Below are positions 25,738-34,246 of a stretch of DNA of 64,000 nucleotides, piece after piece. Positions within the stretch are counted from its first letter, which is position 1, and every line of letters begins with the position of its first letter. The notes below the pieces were generated by a model. The model made no database searches, was not told where the DNA came from, and saw only the letters and a program-made list of their open reading frames with translations. Source of the stretch: Flavobacteriaceae bacterium (GTDB taxonomy: Bacteria > Bacteroidota > Bacteroidia > Flavobacteriales > Flavobacteriaceae); contig JANQMD010000013.1 of assembly GCA_028280265.1 (NCBI GenBank), forward strand, positions 1-64,000. Direction: 5' to 3'. The translations under genes were made by a program, and so were the position numbers.

Positions 25738-26769
25738 ATGAAAGCTTTTAAGAAAATTTTATTGCTGTTATTGGTAGTAATCGTAGCAGCATTGATCTAC
25801 GTTGTTATTCAACCTTCCGATTACAATGTTTCAAGATCAAAAGTAATTAACGCTCCTGTCGCTGATGTGTTCAATACGGTCAACGATCTAAGGAGTTGGG
25901 AAGAGTGGGGGCCATGGCATCGAGTAGACACAACTATTGTGGTTACTTATGGAGATATAACAGCAGGTGTTGGAGCCAGTAATAGTTGGACGAGTCAAGA
26001 TGGACCTGGTAGTATGAAAACTATAGCGGTAGTTCCAAACAAATCTATTGATCAGGAAATGCAATTTGCAGATTATGATCCAAGCGGAATACAATGGACT
26101 TTTGAAGAAGTAGAAGGAGGAACCAAAGTCACTTGGATTATGAAAGATGACAGTGCTCCTTTTTTTCTTAAAATCTTTGCAGCGATGTCTGGAGGGTGGG
26201 AGAATATGTTTGCTCCAGATGAAGAACAAGGTTTAGAAAATTTAAACGAATTGATGTCACAAAAAATGAAATTAGCCAATAGTTTCCGAATGGGAGATGT
26301 AAAATCAATAGACTTAGACAAGAAGAAATTTATCGGATTTTTACAAAAAACAAGCACAGACATCAGCCATGAAGAGATGACAAAATTATTCATGGAAAAC
26401 ATGCCTAAAGCAGGTATGTATGCTGCTCAAAAAGGACTCAAAGAAGGAGATTATGTTCCAGGATCGCTATATCTAAAATGGGATGAAGAAAATAAGGAAG
26501 CCGAGTTTTATATAGGATTGCTACTTCATAAAGATTTAAAACCTGGTAAAGGAATGGGTTCGTTTACCATTTCCAAAGGGAAAGGAGTAATGATCACAAA
26601 GTATGGAAAGTACGGAGTAGGCGACATGGAAGCGCATGCTAAAATTGCCCAATATTTAGAGACAAATAAATTAGAAGGTCAAGGTTTAGTATGGGAGCTG
26701 TATGAAAACGACCCTATGACAGTACAACCCCAAGACATACAAACAGATATTTACTATTTGTTGAAATGA
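25738..26769 (+). CDS. SRPBCC / GyrI-like two-domain protein
   Basis: 343 residues. A membrane anchor lies at 5-24. A SRPBCC (polyketide-cyclase-like) ligand-binding domain spans about 30-170, with VINAPVADVFNTVNDL and WEEWGPW. A GyrI-like (AraC effector-binding) domain fills about 190-343. Both are small-molecule binding folds; no catalytic site is evident. The combination is common in Flavobacteriaceae. Ligand and role are unknown. Confidence 0.85.
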   Translation: MKAFKKILLLLLVVIVAALIYVVIQPSDYNVSRSKVINAPVADVFNTVNDLRSWEEWGPWHRVDTTIVVTYGDITAGVGASNSWTSQDGPGSMKTIAVVPNKSIDQEMQFADYDPSGIQWTFEEVEGGTKVTWIMKDDSAPFFLKIFAAMSGGWENMFAPDEEQGLENLNELMSQKMKLANSFRMGDVKSIDLDKKKFIGFLQKTSTDISHEEMTKLFMENMPKAGMYAAQKGLKEGDYVPGSLYLKWDEENKEAEFYIGLLLHKDLKPGKGMGSFTISKGKGVMITKYGKYGVGDMEAHAKIAQYLETNKLEGQGLVWELYENDPMTVQPQDIQTDIYYLLK

Positions 26770-26784
26770 TCAAATTAAAATAAG

Positions 26785-26880
26785 AACGTCATTGCGAATC
26801 TAATCTGTTGACAAACAGGTAAGATGAAGCCATCTTTTAAACAGATTGCTTCGAAATTAAAAATTTCTCGCAATGACGTT
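26785..26880. repeat. 96-bp long-hairpin REP/MITE-like element
   Basis: Ends are a perfect 13-bp inverted repeat, AACGTCATTGCGA (26785-26797) and TCGCAATGACGTT (26868-26880). Inside, ATCTGTT and AACAGAT also pair. It lies directly ahead of crcB. The same terminal sequence GTCATTGCGA is seen at 39576. No fluoride riboswitch pattern is visible. Confidence 0.75.
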
Positions 26881-26895
26881 TTATATTTACAAAAT

Positions 26896-27270
26896 ATGAA
26901 GCAACTACTTTTAGTGTTTATTGGAGGAGGTTTTGGAAGTGTCTTGCGGTACCTTTTAGGAAAGTACCTGAACAGTACAGAAAGTGGAATCCCTTTTGGA
27001 ACCTTTGCGGCTAACATTTTAGGAAGCTTACTTATTGGTATTATTTTAGGATTAGCCGCTAAAAATGAAGCACTCTCTCAAAATCAAACTCTATTGCTAG
27101 CCACAGGATTTTGTGGTGGATTTACCACCTTTTCTACTTTCGCTTACGAAAACCATGTGTTTCTAAAAAGTGGAGACTTTACCAGCTTCGCCCTCTACAC
27201 CATCGCTAGTTTTATAATAGCTTTCTTAGCAGTCTTTGCGGGAATGTATTTAATAAGATTTGTTGCGTAA
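26896..27270 (+). CDS. crcB: Fluoride exporter CrcB/Fluc
   Basis: 124 residues from the ATG at 26896; an upstream in-frame ATG at 26824 lies inside the hairpin element and adds a sequence foreign to the family. Four membrane helices. Signatures are GGGFGSVLRYLLG at the N-terminus, TFAANILGSLLIGI, and GFCGGFTTFSTFAYE, which carries the pore Phe residues. Fluc dimers export F- across the inner membrane. A single gene, so a homodimer is expected. Confidence 0.93.
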   Translation: MKQLLLVFIGGGFGSVLRYLLGKYLNSTESGIPFGTFAANILGSLLIGIILGLAAKNEALSQNQTLLLATGFCGGFTTFSTFAYENHVFLKSGDFTSFALYTIASFIIAFLAVFAGMYLIRFVA

Positions 27271-27327
27271 TCAGATTAAACTATTAGAGTTAAGATATCT
27301 TTTATTCTAGTTTCTTCTAGTAGCGAT

Positions 27328-27954
27328 TTACTTTTTAAAATCTTTTACGCCAGCTCTAATTTCTACTTTTAGATGATTCTTTCTGGGAGTAAGTGGGCAA
27401 GAATACTTTTCGTTGTAGGCGCAATAGGGATTATAAGTATTGTTAAAATTCAAAACAATTGTATTGTCTTCTTGTATCTGACTTTCGTAAATATCCATAT
27501 AACGACCACCTCCATAAGATTCTTCTCCACTAGTACCATCAGTGAAAGGCAAGAAGAGGTAATCCTTGTATTTAGGAGCTTCATAGTTCTCTTTATTCTG
27601 ATAGACAGTTAAGGTATGTTCTTTTCCTTTTAGTGTAAAAACCAGCGTTGCATATTCTCTGTAGTAAGGTTTTCTATCGGTAGTTGTTGGCATTTGGAAA
27701 TATGAACTATTAGGAGTTTCGATAACCTTGGCAGTAACAATATAAGAAGAATCAACAGGGAAAAAATCTAATCCTTTAAAGTTTTTTAAATCTCTTTTTT
27801 TGAGAGGTGATTTAGAAGCATCTTTATAAACAGCATTTAATTTTTTTTGATAATCTGTGAGGCCAGATATTGGTCTTTTACCTTGTGAAGAACAAGAAAC
27901 AAGACAAAAAGAACATAAAATAATTGTGATTATATTTTTAAAATTAATCATCAT
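27328..27954 (-). CDS. DUF1684 lipoprotein
   Basis: 208 residues with a lipobox ending VSCSS (Cys 21). The DUF1684 core contains TLTVYQNKENYEAPKYKDYLFLPF, TSGEESYGGGRYMDI and NNTYNPYCAYNEKYSCPLTP, all typical of the family, which is common in Bacteroidota and Actinobacteria. Function unknown. Its start overlaps the upstream gene by 11 bases, so they form an operon. Confidence 0.88.
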   Translation of the reverse strand: MMINFKNIITIILCSFCLVSCSSQGKRPISGLTDYQKKLNAVYKDASKSPLKKRDLKNFKGLDFFPVDSSYIVTAKVIETPNSSYFQMPTTTDRKPYYREYATLVFTLKGKEHTLTVYQNKENYEAPKYKDYLFLPFTDGTSGEESYGGGRYMDIYESQIQEDNTIVLNFNNTYNPYCAYNEKYSCPLTPRKNHLKVEIRAGVKDFKK

Positions 27955-28324
27955 GGAGTTTTTTAATCATATTGTTTTTAGGTGAATCAGGACTATAAAG
28001 GATGTTGATAGAGTCATTTACTCGAATGGGCTTATCAAAAAAATCTTTAAAATCTTTTTTCTCAACTGTTCTGATACTAGTAATTTTTTCACCTGCTTTA
28101 GTCGAAAATTGAAATGTAAAAATATAATTTTCTATACGTTTTCCTTCTAATTCATTTGCATTGTAATCATTTATATCAATATCTGTTACTAGAGCTAAAG
28201 TTTCAATTCCATTTTCTTCTAATTTTGATATTTTATAATCATTCCACCAATTAGAAACAAACAAAGAGATGACTAACAAGGAAAAAACAATAATAACGTA
28301 ATGACTGGTTTTGAATTTTTTCAT
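27944..28324 (-). CDS. Small membrane-anchored protein, DUF3592-like
   Basis: 126 residues. One membrane helix at 9-25 and a soluble part with the pattern ETLALVTDIDIND...NYIFTFQFSTKAGEKIT...VNDSINILYSPDSPKNN, like DUF3592 proteins. First gene of a pair with the DUF1684 lipoprotein. Function unknown. Confidence 0.7.
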   Translation of the reverse strand: MKKFKTSHYVIIVFSLLVISLFVSNWWNDYKISKLEENGIETLALVTDIDINDYNANELEGKRIENYIFTFQFSTKAGEKITSIRTVEKKDFKDFFDKPIRVNDSINILYSPDSPKNNMIKKLHDD

Positions 28325-28423
28325 AAGAAGTATTTTTTATTAAAAATACAAAAAGTTACCTCTCTTTTTAGTTAATCTTAAAAAAATATGTAGCTTTACA
28401 TCATTCAACAACAAAAGCGAATC

Positions 28424-28498
28424 ATGAGAATCGTCAATACAAATACATCAAAGCAGTGGATTTCTACAATCCATAGCCGGGTAATGTATGTGTTTTGA
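28424..28498 (+). CDS. Leader peptide upstream of the MFS gene (24 aa)
   Basis: ATG to TGA gives 24 residues, MRIVNTNTSKQ then WISTIHSRVMYVF. It is not a shadow of another gene. Its codons for His-Ser-Arg overlap the left part of a segment that can pair with the terminator ahead of the MFS gene. This is the arrangement expected of a regulatory leader peptide. Translation is inferred only. Confidence 0.5.
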   Translation: MRIVNTNTSKQWISTIHSRVMYVF

Positions 28499-28560
28499 TG
28501 ATATAGAAATAAGATCTATCAATACAGAAAGTCCGGCTATTTAGCCGGACTTTTTATTTT
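28473..28560 (+). promoter_or_regulatory. Attenuator: terminator with competing antiterminator
   Basis: Terminator: AGTCCGGCTA (28530-28539) pairs with TAGCCGGACT (28542-28551), followed by a T-run, 26 bases before the MFS start. Antiterminator: ATAGCCGG (28473-28480), inside the leader-peptide frame, is exactly complementary to CCGGCTAT (28533-28540), the left arm of the terminator. A ribosome covering the first segment would allow termination; one stalled earlier would free it to block termination. Mechanism inferred. Confidence 0.6.
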
Positions 28561-28586
28561 ATAATAACTCTCAATCAACTAAAAAA

Positions 28587-29801
28587 ATGAAAAAGCTATA
28601 CTTTACTTATTTAGATACTTTCAAAGGCCTCTCAACAGAAGTTTGGTGGCTCTCTCTCATAACATTAATCAACAGAGCAGGAACCATGGTGATTCCTTTT
28701 TTATCATTGTACTTGAATGAAAGTTTGAACTTCACTAAAGATGATATTGCTTTAGTTATGATATTCTTTGGGGTAGGATCTGTGGGAGGCTCATGGTTAG
28801 GAGGGAAGCTAACAGATATGATTGGTTACTATAAAGTTATGTTTATTAGTTTAATTCTAACAGGCATTTCATTTGTAGTATTACAATATGTAAACTCAAT
28901 GCTAGGTTTTGGAATAGGCATTTTAATATTAATGCTTATAGCAGATACTTTTAGGCCTGCTATGTTTGTCGCATTAAAAGCATATAGTAAAGAAGAGAAT
29001 AGAACTCGTTCTTTAACACTTATAAGACTGGCAATTAATCTTGGATTTACAGCAGGACCAGCATTAGGAGGAATTATTATTACATATCTTGGATATTTAG
29101 GGCTATTTTGGGTAGACGGAGTTACTTGCCTGATGGCAGGGATTTTACTATTAGTAGTCTTAAACCCTAAAAAAGCAAAGGTTCATGATGAAGTCTCTGT
29201 AGTAGATAACCCTATCTCTGTATATTCAGACAAAGCATTCTGGGTCTTTTTTGTTGCCATGTTCATCTTTGGATTCATCTTTTTACAATATTTCTCTACG
29301 ATTCCATTATACTATTCAGAAGCACAATTTTTGAGTAAATTAGAGATAGGGCTACTTTTAGGAATGAACGGCTTTGTTATTGTTGCCTTAGAGATGCCAT
29401 TAATTGCTTGGATAGAAAAAAGAAAGACCACTCTTACTCAATTGATGTTGGTAGGAATGATACTTACAGGAGTAAGTTTTGTAGTTCTATATGTAACTGA
29501 GTGGATAGGAATACTTATAATTGGAATGTTACTAATGACCGTTGGAGAAATGATCTTTTTTCCTTTTTCAAATGCATTTGCGGTAGAGAGATCTAAAAAG
29601 GGTAAAATGGGTGAGTACATGGGGCTATATACCATTGCTTTTTCATTATCTCATATTGTTTCTCATTATACAGGATTAAAATTGATAGTGGCTTTTGGGT
29701 ATGATATGACTTGGGTTATTATTTCAGCCATTTCTTTTATTGGAGTCCTTTGTTTATGGCTTTTAAAACAGTTTCTTAAAAAAGAAAAATTAACATTATG
29801 A
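28587..29801 (+). CDS. MFS transporter, probable drug efflux
   Basis: 404 residues with 12 membrane helices. The motif A position reads GGSWLGGKLTDMIGYYK after helix 2, and a second GEMIFFPFSNAFAVE segment resembles the MdtH/YceL-like efflux group. It overlaps the next gene, a VOC protein, by four bases. A translated leader with a terminator precedes it, a layout known for antibiotic-induced efflux genes in other bacteria. The substrate is not known; drug efflux is the inference from family and control. Confidence 0.82.
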   Translation: MKKLYFTYLDTFKGLSTEVWWLSLITLINRAGTMVIPFLSLYLNESLNFTKDDIALVMIFFGVGSVGGSWLGGKLTDMIGYYKVMFISLILTGISFVVLQYVNSMLGFGIGILILMLIADTFRPAMFVALKAYSKEENRTRSLTLIRLAINLGFTAGPALGGIIITYLGYLGLFWVDGVTCLMAGILLLVVLNPKKAKVHDEVSVVDNPISVYSDKAFWVFFVAMFIFGFIFLQYFSTIPLYYSEAQFLSKLEIGLLLGMNGFVIVALEMPLIAWIEKRKTTLTQLMLVGMILTGVSFVVLYVTEWIGILIIGMLLMTVGEMIFFPFSNAFAVERSKKGKMGEYMGLYTIAFSLSHIVSHYTGLKLIVAFGYDMTWVIISAISFIGVLCLWLLKQFLKKEKLTL

Positions 29802-30175
29802 TTTTAAACCAAATAACCATTCCTTCTTTAGATGTAGAGAAAGGAACCGAATTTTATCAAAAGTTAGGCTTGCATCTCATTGTAGATGCAAGGCCTAGAT
29901 ATGTACGCTTCGAATTGCCTGATGGAGATGCAACGTTTTCCATACATTGGGTAGAGGAATTGCCCAAAGGAGAAGGCATTACTGTTTACTTTCAGAATGA
30001 AAATTTAGATGAAGTCGTTGCAGAACTTCAGCAGAAAGGAATTGAATTTGATTTGCTTCCTACTGATCAACCTTGGTTGTGGCGTGAAGCTCGTTTAAAA
30101 GATCCCGATGGGAATCAACTAATTATTTATAGTGCAGGCGAAAACAGGAAAAATCCGCCATGGAGGGTTAATTAA
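29798..30175 (+). CDS. VOC-family (glyoxalase/bleomycin-resistance) protein
   Basis: 125 residues with the two beta-alpha-beta-beta-beta halves of the vicinal oxygen chelate fold: ITIPSLDVEKGTEFYQKLGLHL at the start and WREARLKDPDGNQLIIY at the end. The DPDGN segment with the final metal Glu region altered suggests a binding or sequestering role, or a metal enzyme of unknown substrate. It overlaps the MFS gene (ATGA) and so is under the same leader control. Confidence 0.85.
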   Translation: MILNQITIPSLDVEKGTEFYQKLGLHLIVDARPRYVRFELPDGDATFSIHWVEELPKGEGITVYFQNENLDEVVAELQQKGIEFDLLPTDQPWLWREARLKDPDGNQLIIYSAGENRKNPPWRVN

Positions 30176-30240
30176 CCTCAGTTTGACATATTTTTTGCCT
30201 TTTATTAGTCATTACTTAAGCTTTTGGTTATTAAGACGGT

Positions 30241-30315
30241 GTCATTCCGACAGAGTGAAACGACGAGGAATCTGAGATTTCTCAATCGATTCTCCAAATC
30301 TGATTTCGAAATGAC
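30241..30315. repeat. REP-like hairpin
   Basis: GTCATTCCGA (30241-30250) and TCGAAATGAC (30306-30315) form near-perfect inverted ends, with a second internal pairing AATCTGAGA / TCTCAAT region. It is the GTCATT-type REP of this genome, between two convergent genes. Confidence 0.6.
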
Positions 30316-30382
30316 ATTAATTGATAAGAAATATGAATTAATGATTTGAATTTCAGGGACTATTAAATTTATCTGATATTCA

Positions 30383-30808
30383 TTAGTTTTTACGGATCTC
30401 TGCCTGTCGCATAGGCATACTATCAATTAAGACGAATAGCTTTTTCGATGTCAGCAGTTTTGTTTGCCGGAGTTTGATACCGCCATCCAAGCCAATGAGA
30501 ACGATTTCAAAGTTGTCTTCTTTCTTTTTCATATCCACATAAATTGTGTTTGATGGAGGAGCAATGGTGCTTTCAAGTCCTTTTTTGTAGCTGTTAGGCA
30601 TGATCTGATATACAACAAGTTTTCGCTCCTTCAATCCATTAACATCCTTTTTGAGAAGTTGAAGCTGACTTTCAATTTTCGAAAAATTATCACTCAATAC
30701 CAACAAAACTCGATCTTTCCATTCGTGTTTGGTGATGTCTTGTGAAAATGAAATGCCAGCACTAAAAAGTACCAGCATTCCAAAAAATAGGTTTTTCAAA
30801 AAACGCAT
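30383..30808 (-). CDS. DUF4174 secreted protein
   Basis: 141 residues with a signal peptide ending at FSQ (about residue 22). The remainder matches DUF4174: KDRVLLVLSDN, then FEIVLIGLDGGIKLR and a closing IDSMPMRQAEIRK. The fold is thioredoxin-like by family knowledge, with no CxxC here. Its start overlaps the stop of the CocE-type hydrolase by one base, so it is second in that operon. Confidence 0.85.
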   Translation of the reverse strand: MRFLKNLFFGMLVLFSAGISFSQDITKHEWKDRVLLVLSDNFSKIESQLQLLKKDVNGLKERKLVVYQIMPNSYKKGLESTIAPPSNTIYVDMKKKEDNFEIVLIGLDGGIKLRQTKLLTSKKLFVLIDSMPMRQAEIRKN

Positions 30809-32730
30809 TATTTCAAAACGGTAAATTCAATACTAGAATCTGCAAAAACCGTATGTGTTTGGGTTTTAAAATCTTTCTCGTCCGCTTTGTAGATATTGTC
30901 TACATAGGTTTGAGGATTCAGATCAATCAATGGAAACCAAGTACTTTGCACTTGGATCTGTAGTTTATGCCCTTTCTTAAACGTGTGAAAAACATCCTGT
31001 AGCTTAATATTTACATTCGTTTTTTTATTAGGAGTAAAGGGTTTTGGCTTGCTGAAACTGTTTCGGTAGCGTCCTCGTAACACCTCACTTCTTACCATCA
31101 AATGATAGTTGCTCATTTTTAGATGATCTTGCAACTCATCATTGTTTTCTTCAGCATCTACGGGATGCACATCAATGACTTTGACAATCCAATCGGCAGC
31201 AGTTCCCGTAGTAGCGACTTTTAACTTGGCTAAAATATCTCCAGTCAAAGTGAGGTCTTTTTCCAATATATCAGTTTCAAAAACCAATACATCGGGCCTT
31301 CTTGCTGCAAATCGTTGATCATCAGTCATGTATTTTCGAGGAGTAAATACCGTTTTAATATCTTCAGAGTAAGGTACAGGACGCTTGATGTCACTGATAA
31401 AACGGATACCTTTATTTGATTTTTTTGTCGAAGTCAACTCTTGATTTTCAGATAAAAACATCTCTTGTTTGGTAGCATTTTTTGGAGGCCAAGAATCATA
31501 AGATTTCCACTCTTTTCTACCCGAATCATATACATAAGCTTCAGGAAGTCCAGCATTTTTAGAACCATCTCCTTTTAAGAAATGATTGAAAAACTTCGTT
31601 TCTACATCGTCCTGAAAATGAATGGAGATAGAATCTCCAAAATAATAGTTTCCTACTGCATTTCGTTTACTTCTTCTTGCCCATCTTCCATGATCCCAAG
31701 GACCAAAAACCATAATATTGTAATTATCTGGATTGTGCTTTTCTATACCCTTGTATGTCTCTAGAGGACCGTATAAATCTTCGGCATCGAACCAACCACC
31801 AACGACCATGGTAGCAACAGTAGAAGGGACTTTGTCTAAATGCTGAATGATTCCTTTGCTTTGCCATACTTCATCATAATTTGGATGTTCGGTAATCTCT
31901 TTCCAAAAGAAATCATCTACTTTATCCTCGCTCTTGGGGTTGGCATTGTCCAGCTTTTCATATTGAAAATATTTGTTTAAGTTCTTCAACGGACCAGCAT
32001 CTAAGAAAAACTGATACTGATCTTGTGTTCCTAAACTAGGAAGTGAATACCAGGCTGTATCTGTGGGCGAATCTTTATAAGTGCCAAACAAAGAAATTGC
32101 TCTAAAATAACTTAACAAAAAAGCTCCGTTGTGATGAAAATCGTCGAAATAGAAATCGCCAATACATGCCTGTGGCGAAGAAGCCTTCAAAGCAGGATGA
32201 GCCTCTACGGTTGAAGTGGTTGCATAATGACCAGGATAAGAAATTCCCCATGTTCCCACTCGACCATTGTTGTTTTCTACATTGTTAATCAGCCAATCAA
32301 TGGTATCATAAGTATCCGAAGATTCATCAGTTTGTGTCGAGTCTTTTTTATTCGGAATAAAAGCCCGCATATTGTCATAAATTCCTTCACTCATCCATCG
32401 CCCTCTTACATCCTGATAAACGATGATATTCCCTTCTTTCATTAAGTTCACATTCGGACCTATGTTGGATTTCATTTGCCCTTGCCCATAAGGTCGAGAA
32501 CTGTACGGAGTTCTTTGCATTAAGATGGGGTATTTTTTACTCTTGTCTTTAGGAGAATAAATAGTGGTGTGTAGTTTTACACCATCTCTCATGGCAATAT
32601 CTACTTCTTGTTTGGTGTAATTGTCTTCTACAAAAGTGTCTTTGGAGTTTTCGCTAACTTTTTCCTCAGTTGGATTACAACCGAAGAGTACCAATGCACT
32701 TAAAAGTAAAAAAGGTAGAATGTTTTTCAT
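30808..32730 (-). CDS. CocE/NonD-family alpha/beta hydrolase, lipoprotein
   Basis: 640 residues from the ATG at 32730; the longer open frame upstream lacks family sequence. The signal peptide ends LFGC (lipobox). The Xaa-Pro dipeptidyl-peptidase-like catalytic domain has the nucleophile Ser in VGTWGISYPGHYA, the YQDVRGRWMSEG segment, and FGPWDHGRWARR holding the His. A galactose-binding-like C-terminal domain follows. The family cleaves ester or amide bonds; substrate unknown. Exported to the periplasm or cell surface. Confidence 0.9.
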   Translation of the reverse strand: MKNILPFLLLSALVLFGCNPTEEKVSENSKDTFVEDNYTKQEVDIAMRDGVKLHTTIYSPKDKSKKYPILMQRTPYSSRPYGQGQMKSNIGPNVNLMKEGNIIVYQDVRGRWMSEGIYDNMRAFIPNKKDSTQTDESSDTYDTIDWLINNVENNNGRVGTWGISYPGHYATTSTVEAHPALKASSPQACIGDFYFDDFHHNGAFLLSYFRAISLFGTYKDSPTDTAWYSLPSLGTQDQYQFFLDAGPLKNLNKYFQYEKLDNANPKSEDKVDDFFWKEITEHPNYDEVWQSKGIIQHLDKVPSTVATMVVGGWFDAEDLYGPLETYKGIEKHNPDNYNIMVFGPWDHGRWARRSKRNAVGNYYFGDSISIHFQDDVETKFFNHFLKGDGSKNAGLPEAYVYDSGRKEWKSYDSWPPKNATKQEMFLSENQELTSTKKSNKGIRFISDIKRPVPYSEDIKTVFTPRKYMTDDQRFAARRPDVLVFETDILEKDLTLTGDILAKLKVATTGTAADWIVKVIDVHPVDAEENNDELQDHLKMSNYHLMVRSEVLRGRYRNSFSKPKPFTPNKKTNVNIKLQDVFHTFKKGHKLQIQVQSTWFPLIDLNPQTYVDNIYKADEKDFKTQTHTVFADSSIEFTVLK

Positions 32731-32899
32731 AAGGGAAAATTTTAATTTCTTTCTCGATAAAAATACGGATTGTTTGTGAGATCTTACTTCAGAATCTCTG
32801 GCATTTTTTAAGAACCGCAAATAACACTGAATTGTATTATGTGTAATTTTACAAGTGTTAAATTTAGTTATTGTTGATATTTTTGCCTTAAATTTAAGA

Positions 32900-32927
32900 T
32901 TGCTTAAAAATTTAACAAGTACCTTTG
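32900..32927 (+). promoter_or_regulatory. Promoter of the small secreted protein gene
   Basis: TTG at 32900-32902, 17 bases, then TACCTTTG at 32920-32927, a full match to the Bacteroidota consensus. The start codon is 27 bases downstream. Confidence 0.7.
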
Positions 32928-32953
32928 TAGGGAACAAATCAATCTTAAATATT

Positions 32954-33319
32954 ATGTCAACAATAAAAAAAGCAATTTTCTTTCTTCTTTTTACTGGACT
33001 ATTTAGCGTTTCTATATCAGCTCAAAATAAAAATACTGATGTAAATGTGGGAAGTGTTTTTACCATAGGTGAAGTTGAACAAGACAACTACAAATACATT
33101 AATTTCCCAAAAGCGAATTTTGTGATTAAAAAAGGTGGAATTGTCAACTACAATTTGATAAGAGGAAAAAAAGTTGAAGTAACTTCTGTAAAGAAGAAAG
33201 AAAAAGGAACGTTAGCAACAATTAAATTAGTTTCAGGGAAGCGTTTTTTTGGTAGTCATAAGTATGTTACTGTATACATAGACAAAGCTATAGAAAGCAA
33301 TGAACTGCAATCAAAGTAA
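32954..33319 (+). CDS. Small secreted protein of unknown function
   Basis: 121 residues from the ATG at 32954, chosen because it places the signal peptide (ending ISAQ, about residue 23) at the N-terminus and follows the consensus promoter by 27 bases. The mature part is basic and beta-rich: VGSVFTIGEVEQDNYKYINFP, then VEVTSVKKKEKGTLATIKLVSG. It resembles small flavobacterial proteins found widely but unnamed. It has its own promoter and terminator. Confidence 0.75.
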   Translation: MSTIKKAIFFLLFTGLFSVSISAQNKNTDVNVGSVFTIGEVEQDNYKYINFPKANFVIKKGGIVNYNLIRGKKVEVTSVKKKEKGTLATIKLVSGKRFFGSHKYVTVYIDKAIESNELQSK

Positions 33320-33338
33320 AAGAAATGATATTATTGAG

Positions 33339-33367
33339 AAAGACTGTCTGTGAAGATGGTCTTTTTT
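33339..33367 (+). terminator. Intrinsic terminator
   Basis: AAAGAC (33339-33344) pairs with GTCTTT (33359-33364), with an inner TCT/AGA pair, then a T-run. Confidence 0.7.
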
Positions 33368-33403
33368 TGTGCAAATAATTAGATTTTAAATATTTTTGAC
33401 GAT

Positions 33404-34162
33404 ATGCTAAAGAAAGTACTCATGAACCGAATTTTGATTTTGTTGGTGATATCATGTATGATGTCCTGCATTTCTAATGAGAAAAACAAAACACAAGAAA
33501 AGGCAAATACTCAAAAGAGTACTCCAGAGATAAAGCCGAATAGGTATAATGTTGCTTTTTTAATCATGGATGGAACATTTAATACAGAGCTTACAGCTCC
33601 CTATGATATTTTCCAGCACACGATTTTTAGAAAAGGAATCAAACCCATGAATGTGTTTACTGTAGCTGATACAGACGAGCCTATTGTCACATTTGAGGGA
33701 ATGCGCATTCTTCCTGATTTTAATTACTTGAAAGATAGTTTACCCAGGATTGATATTCTGGTTGTACCCAGTGCAGAACATCATTTAGATTCTGATTTAG
33801 AAAATACACAGATGATCAATTTTGTAAAGAGAGTAGGAGACGAAGCCCAATTTGTTACCTCGCATTGCGACGGAGCTTTTGTGTTGGCGAAAGCCGGTTT
33901 GTTAAATGGAAAAGTATCGACGACATTTCCGAGTGATATTGATAAAATGAGAGCAATGTTTCCAGATTTAGACATTCGTAAAGAAGTTTTATTTGTTCAT
34001 GATGGAAATACCATTACATCTGCAGGTGGCGCTAAATCCTTTGAAGCAGCATTGTATTTGTGTGAATATTTATATGGACCTGAAATTGCGAGAAGCTTGG
34101 CAGGAGGCTTGGTGATCGATTGGAAGTTAGAAGAAGTTCCACATTTGATTTTAAATGATTAG
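33404..34162 (+). CDS. DJ-1/PfpI-family lipoprotein
   Basis: 252 residues. The signal peptide ends MMSC (a lipobox near residue 22), followed by a polar linker to about 47. The DJ-1/PfpI domain begins YNVAFLIMDGTFNTELTAPYDIF, with the nucleophile-elbow Cys in TSHCDGAFVLAKAGLL and the closing SAGGAKSFEAALYLCEYLYG. The fold matches the amidotransferase-like half of AraC-type regulators (GATase1 PfpI), without the HTH. An exported lipoprotein form is unusual, since most relatives are cytoplasmic. Substrate unknown. Confidence 0.85.
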   Translation: MLKKVLMNRILILLVISCMMSCISNEKNKTQEKANTQKSTPEIKPNRYNVAFLIMDGTFNTELTAPYDIFQHTIFRKGIKPMNVFTVADTDEPIVTFEGMRILPDFNYLKDSLPRIDILVVPSAEHHLDSDLENTQMINFVKRVGDEAQFVTSHCDGAFVLAKAGLLNGKVSTTFPSDIDKMRAMFPDLDIRKEVLFVHDGNTITSAGGAKSFEAALYLCEYLYGPEIARSLAGGLVIDWKLEEVPHLILND

Positions 34163-34246
34163 ATAGTCAATACATCTGTTACACAAGAGAGTTTTATGTA
34201 AGCCTCAGAAGAAAGTTGTATTTTTAGAATCCTTAATTATAACTAC

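Noticed and set aside
26775..26895. Possible fluoride riboswitch ahead of crcB
   Set aside because: The stretch is a long REP-like hairpin with none of the conserved riboswitch core that I can see.
32731..32937. N-terminal extension of the CocE-type hydrolase frame
   Set aside because: It places the lipobox in the interior; the ATG at 32730 gives a proper signal peptide.
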